Shown: positions 24,001-36,586 of the stretch, one piece after another
How the letters are laid out: each line of letters begins with the position of its first letter
How positions within the stretch are numbered: position 1 is the stretch's first letter
Assembly: GCA_019671135.1 (NCBI GenBank)
Contig: JAHRHY010000002.1
Location: 3,177,501-3,241,500, forward strand
Direction of reading: 5' to 3'
From: Linnemannia hyalina
Taxonomy: Eukaryota; Mortierellomycota; Mortierellomycetes; Mortierellales; Mortierellaceae
DNA length: 64,000 nt
Notes under the pieces: generated by a model
Databases searched by the model: none
What the model saw: only the letters and a program-made list of their open reading frames with translations
Told to the model about the DNA's origin: nothing
Position numbers and translations under genes: made by a program

Positions 24001-25806
24001 GACGCGTCATAAGCTCTTTTATGGTTGTAATCTGAGCTGAGAAAACATGGGGACGGTTTGAATTGAGTTACAACTGTCTGTGCGTAGGATATAAAAAACC
24101 AACCAGCAAAACTCAGCAGTACGAAGTGGTCCTCTGCCGCAAGTGAACGAGAGACTGAAAAGAGTGTAATAAGTTTCTGACCCTGTCCTGCGCCCTTGGT
24201 CGCAGCAGTGCTGAGAATTGAGGTGATGCCGACAATGTACGCAATAAGAGGAGGAGACACGAAAGAATGATGAGAAGAAAGCGGAGGAAGTGACAGGGAA
24301 AGAGGTGGGGGTGTTCGTATGATGAATGAGATTGTCAATGATGTGGTGAATAATTTTCCTCGGCTGCTTGGATAAGGTGTCGACAACCAACAAGCGCTTA
24401 TCGAGAATGAACGAGTGACAAGGCCGGAAAGAGAAAGAGGGATATGTGCTAATTAAAGAGGAGAGATGGGCACAGCATCATCGCCAAAAGCTATGCATGA
24501 TTGTGGTTCAAGAGCAATGCAGACCAGCCGCACAGGACAACCACGAGAATAAATCCAAATTGAGGTCCGTGGTCGTCCTTTTGCGCGCTTTCATCTGATT
24601 GTGTTTTCACGTCCTCGTTTTCCTTCTTCATGTTTTGCACCTTCTACTTAAAGACCCTCGTTCATTACGCTTTTCATCTCTTGATTAACGTTCCCACTCT
24701 TCGCCAGTATGGAGTCCCCTCTGCCTCCCTCTATTCTCGTCTCCCCCATCTCCGTTACCCTCGCCTCGACCTATCCTTGTATTTTTCATCAACAGTGCAG
24801 ATCAGGGAGCTTACCCTAAGCAAACAAACGTGTGTATGTGCCAACTGTACACGAACACACCCCCTTGAAAAGGCCATGCAAAGAGAAATCAGGCGAAAGC
24901 GAGATGACCATCAATGCAAGAAATGAAATCAATGAACAAGGCAGAAAAACAACAAGGGAAAGGGCGTATGACGGATATGCAGCAACAAAAGAGAGCCGGG
25001 GGGGTTGTGCACCTGGCGAGCGAAGGGTATCAATAGCGCACGTGATTACAAGTTGGCACGAAGAAAGAAGGTTGCATGAATATTTTTTGTTTGTGGCACA
25101 AGGATCGAAAGATAAAAAAAGACGGTTGTAGGTGTTGGCGACGAAGAAGCGAAGAAGCGAAGGAGCGAAGAAGCGAAGAAGGGAAAGAGAAGGGTATTGT
25201 CAATTGTCCTTGTACTTTTAGCGAGTGTTTCTATGATGAGAACCCTTGTTTTCATTCATTTCCTTGGCACTTGTGAAAAGATAGAAGGGGAGACGATGGC
25301 ATTGGCATGAGTAACGCCCATTGTGCGCATACGAAAGCTTATCTGTCTGTAAGTCAGAGTGTGTTTGTATAGCAAGAGACCGATGATGGAGTGAGACCTT
25401 TTTTTTTTTTTCACTTTTTCCTTCTCTCTGTCTTCATCTCTTTTTTCTTCTTTCTTCTTCTTTCTTCTTCTTTCTCTTTTCCTCTCTTCTCTTTTTTCTT
25501 CCTCACCCTCCCCCATCGTCCTTGTTCCCGCCACTTCTCTGTGCATATGCTTCTCTTCTGACACCCTGTCGCGACTTCACTCTTTCCCTTTTGAAGCACT
25601 CAAAAAAACAATCCTTCTATCCTTTCCTTCACCCGCCCTCTCTCTCTTTCCATATCGACATCAGCCGACTGTTCTGTTCGTCCACAAACAGAAACAACGA
25701 ACGGGTACATACCAACAACTACTCTTTGGCCCTTCTTGCTCACCTGCTCTCCTCGCACCCTCATACGCCTGTTATTATTATTCATCCGCCAGGGCCCAGT
25801 CTGGCC

Positions 25807-25811
<5 letters not shown>

Positions 25812-25901
<90 letters not shown>
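25812..25901. repeat. Compound (CA)n(TC)n microsatellite
   Basis: About 28 CA units run directly into about 16 TC units, about 600 bp upstream of the CNBD-F-box-LRR start. The longest simple repeat in the window. Alternating purine-pyrimidine next to homopurine-homopyrimidine sequence can adopt non-B structure. Confidence 0.95.
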
Positions 25902-25902
<1 letters not shown>

Positions 25903-26494
25903 TCCTTCTCGTCTCTTCTCGCTCCTTCTCGCTCCTTCTTGCTGACCAAGAGTCATCTCTTCGTTTCGTTTGCTTGGACCGTTGCACTCAGTCTCCTCCC
26001 TCCACCCCTCTCCCTTTTGTGGACACAAACAAACCAATACAAAAAGCAATAAGCGGTATAAACAAAGACGCATCATGCGTTTGCATTGACAAACTTTACT
26101 TCTTTCTAACCACTCGTCCTTCTTCTTTTCTTCTCTCTGTTTCTCTTCCCTCCTCCTTACACCTTCTCTCCCTCCCTGCCTGCACTCCTCTTCTCTCTCA
26201 CACTCTTACAACAACACCACTTATCTTCTTCCCACTCTTGCATCTTTCATAATATTACTCCCACCCCCTTCCTCCTCTCGACGGCATTCGGAATTGATCC
26301 ACGTAACTACTGTATCTTTATTTATTTACCCACCAAACCAGCTCTAACTGCTGCTGCCCACCCCCTTTCTCTTTAAACCACAGAAGAGTCACTCTGAAGG
26401 ATTAAAAGTGGTGTGTCATAAACGATCAGGACGTTCCCTTTCCATCCCGGCGCCTTCCTCCAAACGACGACGTCCCCCGGCCGATTCAGATTTG

Positions 26495-29400
26495 ATGTTG
26501 TGGCCAACAGACCCCTCGTCCACCTTAACCAATAAGGCCGCTGCCGTCGACAGACGCGACCCTCTCGACCCCCTCGACCCCGACGTCAACTCCTCCAACA
26601 CCGACCAGGCAGCATCGCCTTTCCTCAACACCTTTGACAACAGCCGCCCTTCTTCACCTGCACCGCCCGTCGTCCAGTCACCTCTCCCCAGCTCACCAGC
26701 CAGAGTCCAATCTCCAAAGATCAACCTCGACCTCTTCCACTCGGGCGAGAACCCAATACTGCCATCTCTCAGGACTCCGCCAGAATCCCCCGTCAAGGGC
26801 CTTCGACGCACGTCCTTCAAGCGACCCACGCTCCCGCCACTTCTGCAACACCCTTTCGAAACAGAACTAGGGCAGGGACTTGCCTCGCTCTCTTCGCCAC
26901 CGACCTCACCAACAGGCTATTCGCCCGTCACCAACCTCCCACCAAAACTCTGGCAATCACTTGCAGAACACCCTCTCTTCAAGAACTCTACACCCGAGGG
27001 AATCCAACAGCTAGCATCGAGTATGCACATTCGTCATTATCATCCCCAGGACCACATCATTCGCCGGTCGGAGCAGTCTAGCGCTATGTTTTACGTCCTC
27101 CGTGGGACAGTCAAGGTCGTGTCTCACGATAACGAGGCGACCTACTACGAGATCAAGGAGAACAACTTTTTCGGCGATATCGGGGTCCTTTACAGGGTTC
27201 CCCGATCCATGGATGTCCTCGCAAAGAACCGCTGCACGATCGCCATCCTCTCGGGAGACGACCTCGTCAAAGTCATGGAGTCCTGCCCTGAGACGGCCAA
27301 GGCGATTGGGTATCAGACACAGGAGCGGTACCAGATGTATCTCAAACGGCGACAGTCGATTTCTGCACGACGTACTCTGGATGGCGGTTCTGGAGGACCG
27401 GATCAAGGACGGGATGATACCAATTCGGATAGCTTTGCCAGAAGCGACATCCATAGCGCCATTCGCAAGGTGGGTTACTATTCTCCAATTAGGTGCTGAT
27501 GACAGTCGTCATGGTCAAATCACAGGCAGAAACACTGATGAAAAAAAACCAAAAATTGGAGCTAACCTTTTCTTTCCATCATCCCATCATCCATCCATCA
27601 TTATCATGTTCCCTTTCTTGGATTTAATACATAGGTCCCACTCTTCCAAAGCTGCCCATCCGAAATCATCCATATGCTCTCCCTCAAGGTCGAGCCACGC
27701 ACCTACAACCTCGGCCAGTCCATCATCCGTCGCGGAGAGATCGGTCGCGAGATGTTCTTTGTCACCTCAGGCATGGTCGAAATTCTCTCCGACGACAACC
27801 TTCGCGTCCTGGCTCGATTCAGAGACGGGCAATTCTTTGGCGAAATTGCCGTCTTGTTGGATGTGCCTCGTATCGCCAATGTCAAGGCAGTCTCACAGGT
27901 CGAAGTGTTTGTTTTGACAAAGGAGAATCTCGAGGCTGTCTTTGAGGCAGTGCCTGGCGCAGCAGAGACCATCACGGCAGAGGGAAACCGACTCTACAAC
28001 AACTGGCTTATCCACAACAATCGCACCAACGCAGACCAAGGAATGCAGGATGACTCGGCAGGACTCATGGATATTGACGGAGAGATGAACCATCGATCTC
28101 TGAACGTGCCACGGGATGCTGCCCAGTCGCCCGTCCAAAAGACACCAATCCAAACCATTCAACCACAGGATACCTCCGTTCCGGGGCAAACAGGCTTCAC
28201 CGCTGACCTTTCGAATCCCCCCACCAGACGTCCATCCCAGGACCCACTCCACCCCATCGAAGCCGGCCATCCAACAGGTAACAGACGAACAACTTAACTT
28301 TGCTTGCACATTATGTTACTTGGTCCGATCTAACAGTTTCGTCTGTATATTGCGAAATAGCCATCTCAGTGCTGCCTATGACAATCAATGGAGGGATCCC
28401 AAGAGGTCGTCGTCCATCGGTCGCGCAGTCATTGGCCCCTCTTTCAATTGCACAGTGGAGCCCATTCGACGAAGCCCCCATGTTAACTCCTATGCCACCA
28501 GTCGCACCCCAAGAGCAGCCCTACTTTGAGCAAAACGCTATTCCCCCTGCTCACGAAAGTGGTCTCGAGCCACCCATGAGCCGAAACCCTACCATCCGTG
28601 GCTTGGTGGAGAGTAATCCGAAGCGGAGACGAGCCAGTGTAGCTGTGTGGACCCAACAGGACTTGATGAAATTGGCAGAAACAACTCAGGCAAAGACGAT
28701 GGTTGACACTACATTCGCACCTGCTACCTCCAGCGCCATGGCAACTGTGGAACCATCTCTCCCCGACCAGGACGAACAGGATATGACTGCCGGCATTGCC
28801 TCCGTCACCCTGACAGAGCCCATCAAGTTGCGCACAGGGCCAGCAACCTTCCAGGATCTGGACGAGTCGACTGTCCTTACAATTCTGAAGGGTCTCCCAA
28901 TAACGGCGCTTTTGAGGGCAAGACGCGTCTGCAAGGACTGGGATCACAAGATCATGGAACACAACGACCTCGTCCGGGATCTGGATTTGTCAATGCACAA
29001 GAAGATCGTGACCGATGCCGTGTTGGGAGACCTGTGTAACTCCATCCTGAGCCGCAACCCGGCAAGAACGACCCGTGTCTCCTTGAGAGATTGCTTCTTG
29101 ATCTCGGATAAGGGGCTATCGATGTTAGCTTCCCATATGCCCGCCGTGCAGGATCTTGACTTGCACAGCTGCTGGAACGTGACAGATGCAGGATTCCGCT
29201 CTCTGGGCATGCACTGTCCAAAGCTTCGGTCGATCGACTTTTCCAACTGCAGGAAACTCGGTGATGAGACCATCTACGGGCTTTACCCCAGGTCTGCTCT
29301 GATCGCCAATGGGGTACCCCAAGAAGTTGTTGCACCTCAGCCAGCGACCAAGTCACGATCATCCCCTGTCATCTCCCCCGACCTCCCGGGCTGTCCTCTG

Positions 29401-30459
29401 ATCTCACACTTAAACCTTTCCTACTGCAAGAACGTCACGGACAGGAGTTTTATCCACCTTTGCTCCTCTGGTTCACGCCAACTGGAGTACCTGAACCTCC
29501 AGCGATGCACGACTATCTCGCCCGAGGCCTTCATCTCGCTTAGCCTGGATGCGTTCGATCCAGATCCATCACCAGACATGGTTAACGGACATTTTCCCGA
29601 GCCAGTACCCATTCCTGGAAAGGAGGCTTGCTTCCCCAAGTTAAAGGAGCTGTACCTTTCGGACTGCACGTTCCTGACGGACGAGGCCATTGTCGCCTTG
29701 TCACCCAACATGCCCCGACTCGAGTCCATCTCGCTCTCGTTCTGTTGCGCATTGACCGATATCGCTTTGGAGGCCTTGTCGGACAGCTGTATGATCCTGA
29801 AGAAGATCGACCTGTCCTTCTGTGGGTCGGCAGTCTCGGATGCCAGTCTTTACCAGTTGGCGCAGTTTGATGCCCTGAACCCTGGTCGCCATATGTTGGA
29901 GGATTTGGAGATCCGAGGCTGTGTTCGTGTGACGGAGCAGGGTGTTCGCGAGATTTTGAACGGATGTTCGAGTCTCAAGAGGCTGAACGTTAGCTGTTGC
30001 TCGGGGATTGGGTCTGGTGATTTGAGTGACGAGGCGCCAATCCAGGCCGTTTCACCACCAGCACCTGCACCTGCACCTTTGGAGCAACAGGTCCCGGCGC
30101 CACAAGCTCTAACTCCGCAGGATCAAGGACTGGCCGGAGCAGGAGCAGTTGCGGCGGCATTGCATCCTCTGGACAGTGCTGTGATCGAGTCGCCACCTCA
30201 ACCCGAGGTTCAGCCAGCTGCCCCTGTCGCTCCTCAGGCACCAGAGGTCATCATGGTGGAGGCAGTGGCACCCCAGGAAATCGCTCCATTGGAGAGCACC
30301 AGCCCTGAGCCCGGCAACATGGGTTCTTGTGGGTCGCTCGCTACACGGCGCAATGGGTCGCAGGCTGGTGGAGAGTTGAGCAAGAAGATGGATGCGTTGA
30401 AGAGAGGCAAGGAGTGGGTGTTGGCGCAACAACGGCCTGGACTTGTCATCATTGTCTAG
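26495..30459 (+). CDS. Fusion of two cyclic-nucleotide-binding domains, an F-box and leucine-rich repeats
   Basis: Three exons (26495-27469, 27635-28277, 28361-30459), 1238 residues from the first ATG. The frame is open upstream of that ATG, so a longer N-terminus or an earlier exon is possible. Order: Pro/Ser-rich N-tail; CNBD A (about 150-275) with phosphate cassette FGDIGVLYRVPRS; and CNBD B (about 330-450) with FGEIAVLLDVPRIANV. A linker follows, then an F-box (about 702-745: LDESTVLTILKGLPITALLR, then ARRVCKDWD), LRRs of the cysteine-containing type (about 760-1040) and a Pro/Ala/Gln-rich tail. CNBD B keeps the Glu and Arg that hold cAMP in PKA regulatory subunits. CNBD A has Asp for Glu. 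By family logic the F-box would bind Skp1 and the LRRs a substrate, making an SCF ubiquitin ligase receptor whose activity might respond to cAMP or cGMP. That is inference. Confidence 0.88.
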
Positions 30460-30982
30460 GGACAAGCTCTACTCCTGTCTCACTCCCCTCTTTAGCTGCA
30501 GAACACAGCAACTTGTACATACTTCTGCCTCGCCCATTGCTTCTTTTACCACACGGATCAATTGTAAATAAACCCTGGTCTCTTTTTTTTTATGCTTTCC
30601 CAACGCCTGTTATGTGGTGCTACCAATATCAATTGTATTGTGTGGACATAAATATGTGCCTTTTGCAGGGTGTTGATGTTCAAGGTCAAAATGTGAATGT
30701 GGTCGATTCCAGTGTCGACTGAGATTTTGTGTGTCCGACCAAAAATCAGTCACAAGTTCAAAAAGGTCGTGGCAGAGCGACCTGCAACCCTGAGACCTTT
30801 CACCTTTCTTCACACCTTTTTCTGCTCATCGCCTCGACACTCACACTCACTCACCAGACACAAAAGGGATTGTCAACCACCCATCAAACCAGCAAAACAA
30901 CTCTCCGCACACAGACTCACAGGACACCGAGAGGAGGGCATATATATATACGCACACGGCACATACAACTCGACACAAGGCA
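30460..30982. other. Intergenic between CNBD-F-box-LRR and TIP-like genes
   Basis: 3' flank with T runs, then a C/A-rich leader. A short TATATATATA stretch at about 30940-30950 sits about 35 bp before the next ATG, likely a core-promoter or leader element. No gene seen. Confidence 0.5.
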
Positions 30983-33906
30983 ATGAGAACGATTCTTACA
31001 GCTCTCCTCGCGCTCTCATGCGCTGTCGGATCGGCCCTTGCAAGAAAGTACCCCACCAGCGGACTCTACAACGTTGACGCCAACATCCATCTCGGCGACG
31101 TCAAGGGAACCGCCGCTGCCTTTGGAGACTTTAATGGAGACAAATAGTAAGTCCAGCTTACTCCAAGTTGCAATCATATTTGCTACAGAAGTGAATTGTC
31201 CCTTCGTTTCTGGATATCCGTTGCGCTGCCTGGTATACTTTGCTTACCTACTATGCCTTCTCTTTCTGGCGACGTTTTTTTTTGTGCTTCCTAGTACCGA
31301 CATTATCACGCTAAGTGATGACCAGACATCGTTCAGCGTATATCTCTGGGACCATGGTACTTTGCACCCAATTGTCACCCACAAGGAATGACAGAATGCC
31401 AAGCCTGAAGAAGATACAATCAACGGTCTATGGGCATCAATGCTAACACCGGACGTGCCTCTGCTCCATTATTCCTAGCGGAGTGGGCGTTTAGTATACT
31501 TCCTAACGCAACGGTGACGATTGCTCAGACACCTCCCTTCATTATCACCAACATTGTCCCGGGAGACTTTAACCACGACGGCAAGCTGGATGTTTTGGTC
31601 ATGGGTCAGGCGGACCCAGTACGGAACCCCCAAGGCGAGCTCATGATGCGGGTGTACCTCGGAAACATTGACAGCGGATGGAGTACGTTTTCAACAGGAT
31701 GAACTTCATATTGTATTTATGGAGTTCAACAATGCAGCCGTTGTAGATGCATTTCAAAACTAATATACCTTTTGTTTGTTGTTTGTTATGCCATTTTTGT
31801 TGTATTCGAAATAGACGAAAATTTCATTACCGTGCCATCATCGACAGCCCAACAACCGATCACTTTTGACTACAACGGAGATATGCTCACGGATCTTCTT
31901 GGATACCAGTTTGAAGGATACCAGGCAGGAGTCAGTCCATTGTCGGTATGGAGAAACATTTACTCCCCTGCCAACCCCGATGGACCCATTTTTGAAGTGT
32001 AAGCGTCTTGGTGGATCAGGATGTCAAGGAATATGGGGAGCATAAGTACCACAGTGATGTTTCTATGAGTTGAAACTAACGTGGAGCGCCTGACTTATCC
32101 TTTTGCTAGTGTGCCTATGAACTTTACGGGAGAAGCTGGACCAGCCTGCACTCTTTCGGACCCTCATTCAAGCGCGTTTGTCGATCTCAACGGAGACTGT
32201 CTTGCGGGTGAGTGCTACTCTTTTTTTCGTAATAAGCAAATGGGCATCAAAAGTGAACATTTCAAAACTAACGAATTTAAATATTATACAATTAAAAAAT
32301 AGACCTCTTCCTGACTTGCTACGATGCTGGAACGCAACAATACAGCTATGTGGTCTACGTGAACAACAAAGATGAAGGATTCAGTTTTGGAGTGAGTGGG
32401 CTTTTGCCAGAAGGCTCTGGACAGGTCACGTTCGCGGATATCGATGGCGACGGAGCGGTTGATATGGTCGTCCCTGGGTGTGATACCCATGGCCAGTGCT
32501 CGATCTATGTCTACTACAACCAGCAGATCCCTCTTTGCACGTCCAAGGATCAGAAGGATTGTCGACAGGTGACCAACCTGTGCGTCGTAGATCCAGGATT
32601 CTCGTTCAGCGTCGACCCAGACCACAACACTGTCCCAGGGGTAAGAATCTCGAGCTTGGTGTTATTATAATTTAGCTTGAGCGTTTGTACTAACTGAAAA
32701 ACGGCATATGGATGTTGATAGGGCCTTGTACGGTTCCCGTTAGCGAATGTATTCCCGGAAGGACAGCGCTTGTTGCTGATCGACCCCGGTTTCAAGGGCA
32801 AACTGCCTGTGTCGGTTCATGTCGGCGATTACAACTTGGATGGATACCCGGATCTGCTGGTCGTTAGCAGCACACCCGGCGACAACAGCAAGCCGTCAAG
32901 CGCAACCCTCTTCCAGTCTGTCCTTTGCGCAGATGAGACCTGTGTGCCCTCTGCAGTGACCAAGAAGAGACGCAGCTTTGTCAAAGTGACTGATGGTGCC
33001 GAGGCTCTGAACCTTGCACAGGATGTCCGCGCAGCGGCCTTCTTGGACCTCGACGAGGATGTAAGTTTGAACATTGACTTTTTGGTTGTTTTGATGTTGA
33101 CGATGTATTGATTGACAAAATTTATTAACCACTTTTATTTCCCATTCTAATAGGGCACGGTGGATATAATGCTGCTCAGGAACACGAATGGTCAACAGGC
33201 TGCAGGAAGGGCGATCACCATGATCCACAACAACTACTTCAACGACGCCTTCTTCCTCAAGACCCTTGCCTCGAACGGTGTTAGCCCCACATGGAGTGGA
33301 CCTCACGATACTAAACCTGCCAAGGCCGGCGCCAAGCCATTTGGAGTCAACTATCCGGGAGCGACTTTCAAGTTTACTGTTCTGGACACCTCGGGCAAGA
33401 AGCGCGCCAACCAGGTTGCTCAGTACCCTTCATCGTCTTACATGGGTCTGTCCTTGCCATACTCGTTGTTTGGATTGGGACGGACGAATAACTATGTTGA
33501 GGAGTTGTTTGTGGGCGTGACGAGGAACCAGCCTGAGCACTATACGACGTATTCCGGAGTGATCCCCAACTCGCAGTTGATCATCATTCCTTACCAGTCA
33601 GAGGATGAGTCTCGACCTCCTGTTGGAGGACTGAATGCCACTCCAGGAGCTGAGGTTGATCCTGATGCCGTGGCGGCAGCAGCAGCGGCAGCGGCAGCAT
33701 GGGCTGAGAAAAAGGGTGGACCAAGCGAGTGGACTTTGGAGCTGTATGTTCGTCCAGGAGACTATGTCCCATGGGTGTTTGTTACGCTCGTTACGGCGAC
33801 TGCTATCCTGGCCGGTGTGGTCGTTTCACTCAACTGGATGGAGAAGCGTGAGGATGAGAGGGAGAGGAAAAAGGCGCTTCATATCATCAACTTTGACGCC
33901 CTGTAA
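30983..33906 (+). CDS. T-cell immunomodulatory protein (TIP/ITFG1)-like FG-GAP membrane protein
   Basis: Eight exons: 30983-31146, 31295-31356, 31479-31682, 31815-31998, 32110-32207, 32303-32640, 32722-33060, 33154-33906. They keep frame and give 713 residues. An N-terminal signal peptide (MRTILTALLALSCAVGSALA) is followed by a beta-propeller. Its blades carry Ca2+-loop motifs: DFNGDKYTD, DFNHDGKLD, DYNGDMLTD, DLNGDCLAD, DIDGDGAVD, DYNLDGYPD and DLDEDGTVD, seven in all, several split by introns. A C-terminal span (YVPWVFVTLVTATAILAGVV) and a short basic cytosolic tail follow, with an Ala run shortly before it. It is a type I protein of the cell surface or secretory path. The human relative is ITFG1; the fungal role is not established. 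The small 62-bp exon 2 is supported by frame and by the restored motif. Confidence 0.88.
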
Positions 33907-34711
33907 ATACATGTGTCGCCAAAATGCAATAAATCGTTTTTTGTCTGGACAAAATCCCAAGAAAAGAAAAAAAAGCTGGTTGTCAGATTTCCAGGCACAA
34001 CAAAAGTTAGCTCAGAGAGTATGATAGTGTATGCCAGGTTGAGCGAGTAAAGAGAGCCCACAAAAAGAATCCATCCCAAAGTGTCCAACATGAATGTTAA
34101 CGTTTTTATCTTGGGACGTCGGACTGATCTTACAACCAGGAGAACGGGGCATCTCTTTAGGTTCATTTTTCTATTCGGGATTGTGTCTGTGAACCTTGTC
34201 CCACCAGCATACAAACACAGAAGCAGACATAAAGACACATTCACGCACACCCAAACCCAAGCTGCCTAATGTTCATGTGAATGGGGAGGAGGCTAATCTG
34301 CTGAGTTAGACTGGAGGAGCGGACAATTCCAACTTGGCTCTTTTTACTCTGACTCTGCAACCACAAAAACTCCTTCCTCGGCACCTCGTCCGTCTCAAAG
34401 AACTATGCAACTTCCAGATTCGGCCAATGATCCGCCATCCACCTTACTTCGGGCCAACCCATCACCCCCCCTCCCCCTCTCCCTGGTTTCCTCCGTGGCG
34501 GCCGAGACGGATCCTCGAAGCTCTGTCAGCTTGGTCAACCCACCCAACAAGTGCAAGTACCCGACTTTTCCTTTAATAGTACCATTGGCGGTCGACCAAG
34601 GACTTGAGTTGATGTAGGCTCGACTCCATCTGTCGATAGGCGCCTGCAATTCTTATTCCCGACTTTGGTCATAGGGCGTTTGCTTCTCTGACGGCTGGCG
34701 TCAAAGTCGGA
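33907..34711. other. Intergenic left flank of the inverted-repeat element
   Basis: 3' flank of the TIP-like gene, then sequence with no recognised gene. Ends with CGGA (34708-34711), the left copy of a candidate target-site duplication. Confidence 0.5.
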
Positions 34712-36586
34712 GGTCTTTTTGTTACATGATGTCATGGTGAGCCTCTGAAGACCAAGCCACCCGTCAACTCAACTGTCCCCTCTTACGCCGCACCACCCTC
34801 CTCCCTCGTGATTTTTCTCTTTATCTTTCCTTCCCTCCTCCTGATTTTCCTTTTTCATTCTCTTTCTCTTTTTCTCTCCTTCCTGTTTTTTTTCTTTTTC
34901 TTTCTCTTTCTCTTTCTCTTTCCCTCCGTCCTGTTTCTTCTTTCTCTTCTCTTTCTCTTTCTCTTTACCTCCGTCCTGTTTCTTCTTTCTCTTCTCTTTC
35001 TCTTTCCCTCACCCCTCGTCCACATTCACCACTCCTCGTCCACATTCTCTACTCTCAACCAGCTCCCCTCTGTCCCCATCGTCCTCGCCACCCACCTTCA
35101 CCTCTCTTTACTTTCGGCATCTTCATTCGCCCTCGAACCCTTTGCTCACCTCCTTTATTGTTCGATATTGGACTCACCCGCACCCGCGTAGTCCGCAAGC
35201 ATACTAACAAGGAAACATACTAACAAGGAAACATACCAACAAGGAAGCAAGGTAAATGGGTCAGTCTTGGGTGGCAATAGGGATGACGTGTGTACGGGTG
35301 TTGAGAAATGATGGTGAGCTGGATCCACCTTGGGTACAGAAGAGCCAAAGACTATGCCGTGCCCTGGGCTGCTCTTCATATGACCTGACCGTCAGCCTCG
35401 GCTGGCGGTGGCGCTGGATTTAAGCGGGCTACTCGAACCACACTGTAGGTACAGAAGGGCTATAGAACATGCCATGCGCTGGGCTGCTCTTCATATGACC
35501 TCCGCCATCGGCGGTGTTGCTGGTCCTTGTAGCTTTGCTCTCCGTCAGACTCGTGGGTACTCGAGGGTGCAGCGGCCCTCACAACGACCTCTCTCATTTC
35601 TTGACATCCACTTCTCGCTGAGGGTACTAAGGTTTCGTGTGCATTGATGATTGTTCAACTCCGTGGGTACCGAGGGCTATAGGACAAGCCGCACGCTGGA
35701 CTGCCCATCATAATGACCTCACCGCTACCTGCCTGGGGTAGGTTTTGGGTAACGGTGGTGATGCTTGGACCAAGATCTAGTGCCGTCGCCTGTAATGTCC
35801 ATGAGGTCTTTTGAGACCTCGCTCGGCTCGGCTGTTTTCACCGCTGGGTGACTGGGGCCACCACCCTGCTTTGTGGGCGTGGTTTAATAGGACACAAAGG
35901 AGTTGTACGGTTGTGTTTTGTTGTTGCTTGAGGCTGACCCATTACCTTTTCTTTCCAGTCTTTCTCTGTCCTTAATAGGTTTTTACGAGTTTTGTTAGGA
36001 TTGTTCGAGCAAGAATATGCGATAGAGTCGAGCAAGAGGGTAGCAATAGGAACAACGACAAGATAGGATTAGATGTATTCGAGTTGCTCAATAAAACAAT
36101 AAAACATGGAGTAAAAGGCGCAGAAAGACAATGTTCATCATGACAAATATAACAAACTCGCACGGGCATTGCAGTTATTTGTTTACATCGGAAACATGTC
36201 TGTATTAATATACGAGTAGATTGTCTTTTGCTGCCATAAAAGACACATCCCTCCATCTAACCATTTTCAACTTCTTCCTCCATCTCTCTCTACAACACCT
36301 TCTCACGGACATTCATCATTGGCATCCACGGCCTCTGAGCTTGACTGCGAAAGAAAGACATATACCCAATCTCCCGCATGGGCACAGCGTTCTGTCCCAC
36401 ATGCAGCCTCAGCTCCTGTTCTCAACACTCCATCCATGTCGATTTACAGGGTGTTCTCTACCCTACAATTCAATATGCGTGTAGCTGCAACAGTATCCAA
36501 AATCGCATGGCTCACATAAAAACGTTTTGTGGAGAAGGAGGCTCAAGGTAAACAATCAATTCTGACCAATCATTTTTTTTGAAAAG
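34712..36586 (+). repeat. Left arm of the inverted repeat
   Basis: From the outer end inward it has three parts. First is a pyrimidine-rich zone with three imperfect 46-bp tandem units (about 34880-35018, each starting TCCTGTTT). Second is a triple repeat of ACATACYAACAAGGAA (35199-35245). Third is a four-unit array of about 110-bp repeats (35331-35742). The inner part (35830-36520) is unique sequence with short frames only. The last 60 bp are diverged from the other arm. Confidence 0.9.
35331..35742 (+). repeat. Four diverged ~110-bp subterminal repeats (left arm)
   Basis: Units begin at about 35331, 35445, 35553 and 35663 with (T/G)GGTAC, often followed by a GGGCTATAG-like segment. They end in a GCTGCTCTTCATATGACCT-like block: exact in units 1 and 2, degenerate in units 3 and 4. 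The same array is mirrored at about 40723-41134. Subterminal repeats of this kind are often transposase binding sites. Confidence 0.7.

Larger units (their letters stand above)
20080..26494. other. Gene-poor 6.4-kb spacer
   Basis: Divergent spacer between the permease (-) and the CNBD-F-box-LRR gene (+). No frame looks like a real protein: the longer ones come from CA/TC microsatellites or pyrimidine tracts. There are two strong dinucleotide repeats (20991-21020 and 25812-25901) and scattered T, A and GAAG-type runs (25140-25180). From about 25390 to 26400 the + strand is strongly pyrimidine-rich and may be a long leader of the downstream gene. A possible 3' splice site (ctctttaaaccacag, ends near 26383) hints at a 5' leader intron or an unseen first exon. 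Confidence 0.5.

Noticed and set aside
25736..26076. Open frames made of His-Thr, Leu-Ser or Cys-Val runs
   Set aside because: Direct translations of the (CA)n(TC)n microsatellite; not coding.
36319..36519. Pairs of identical short reading frames in the two arms (for example 36319-36519 and 39946-40146)
   Set aside because: They exist only because the arms are reverse complements. None looks like a known protein, and several overlap on opposite strands, so they are not called as duplicated genes.
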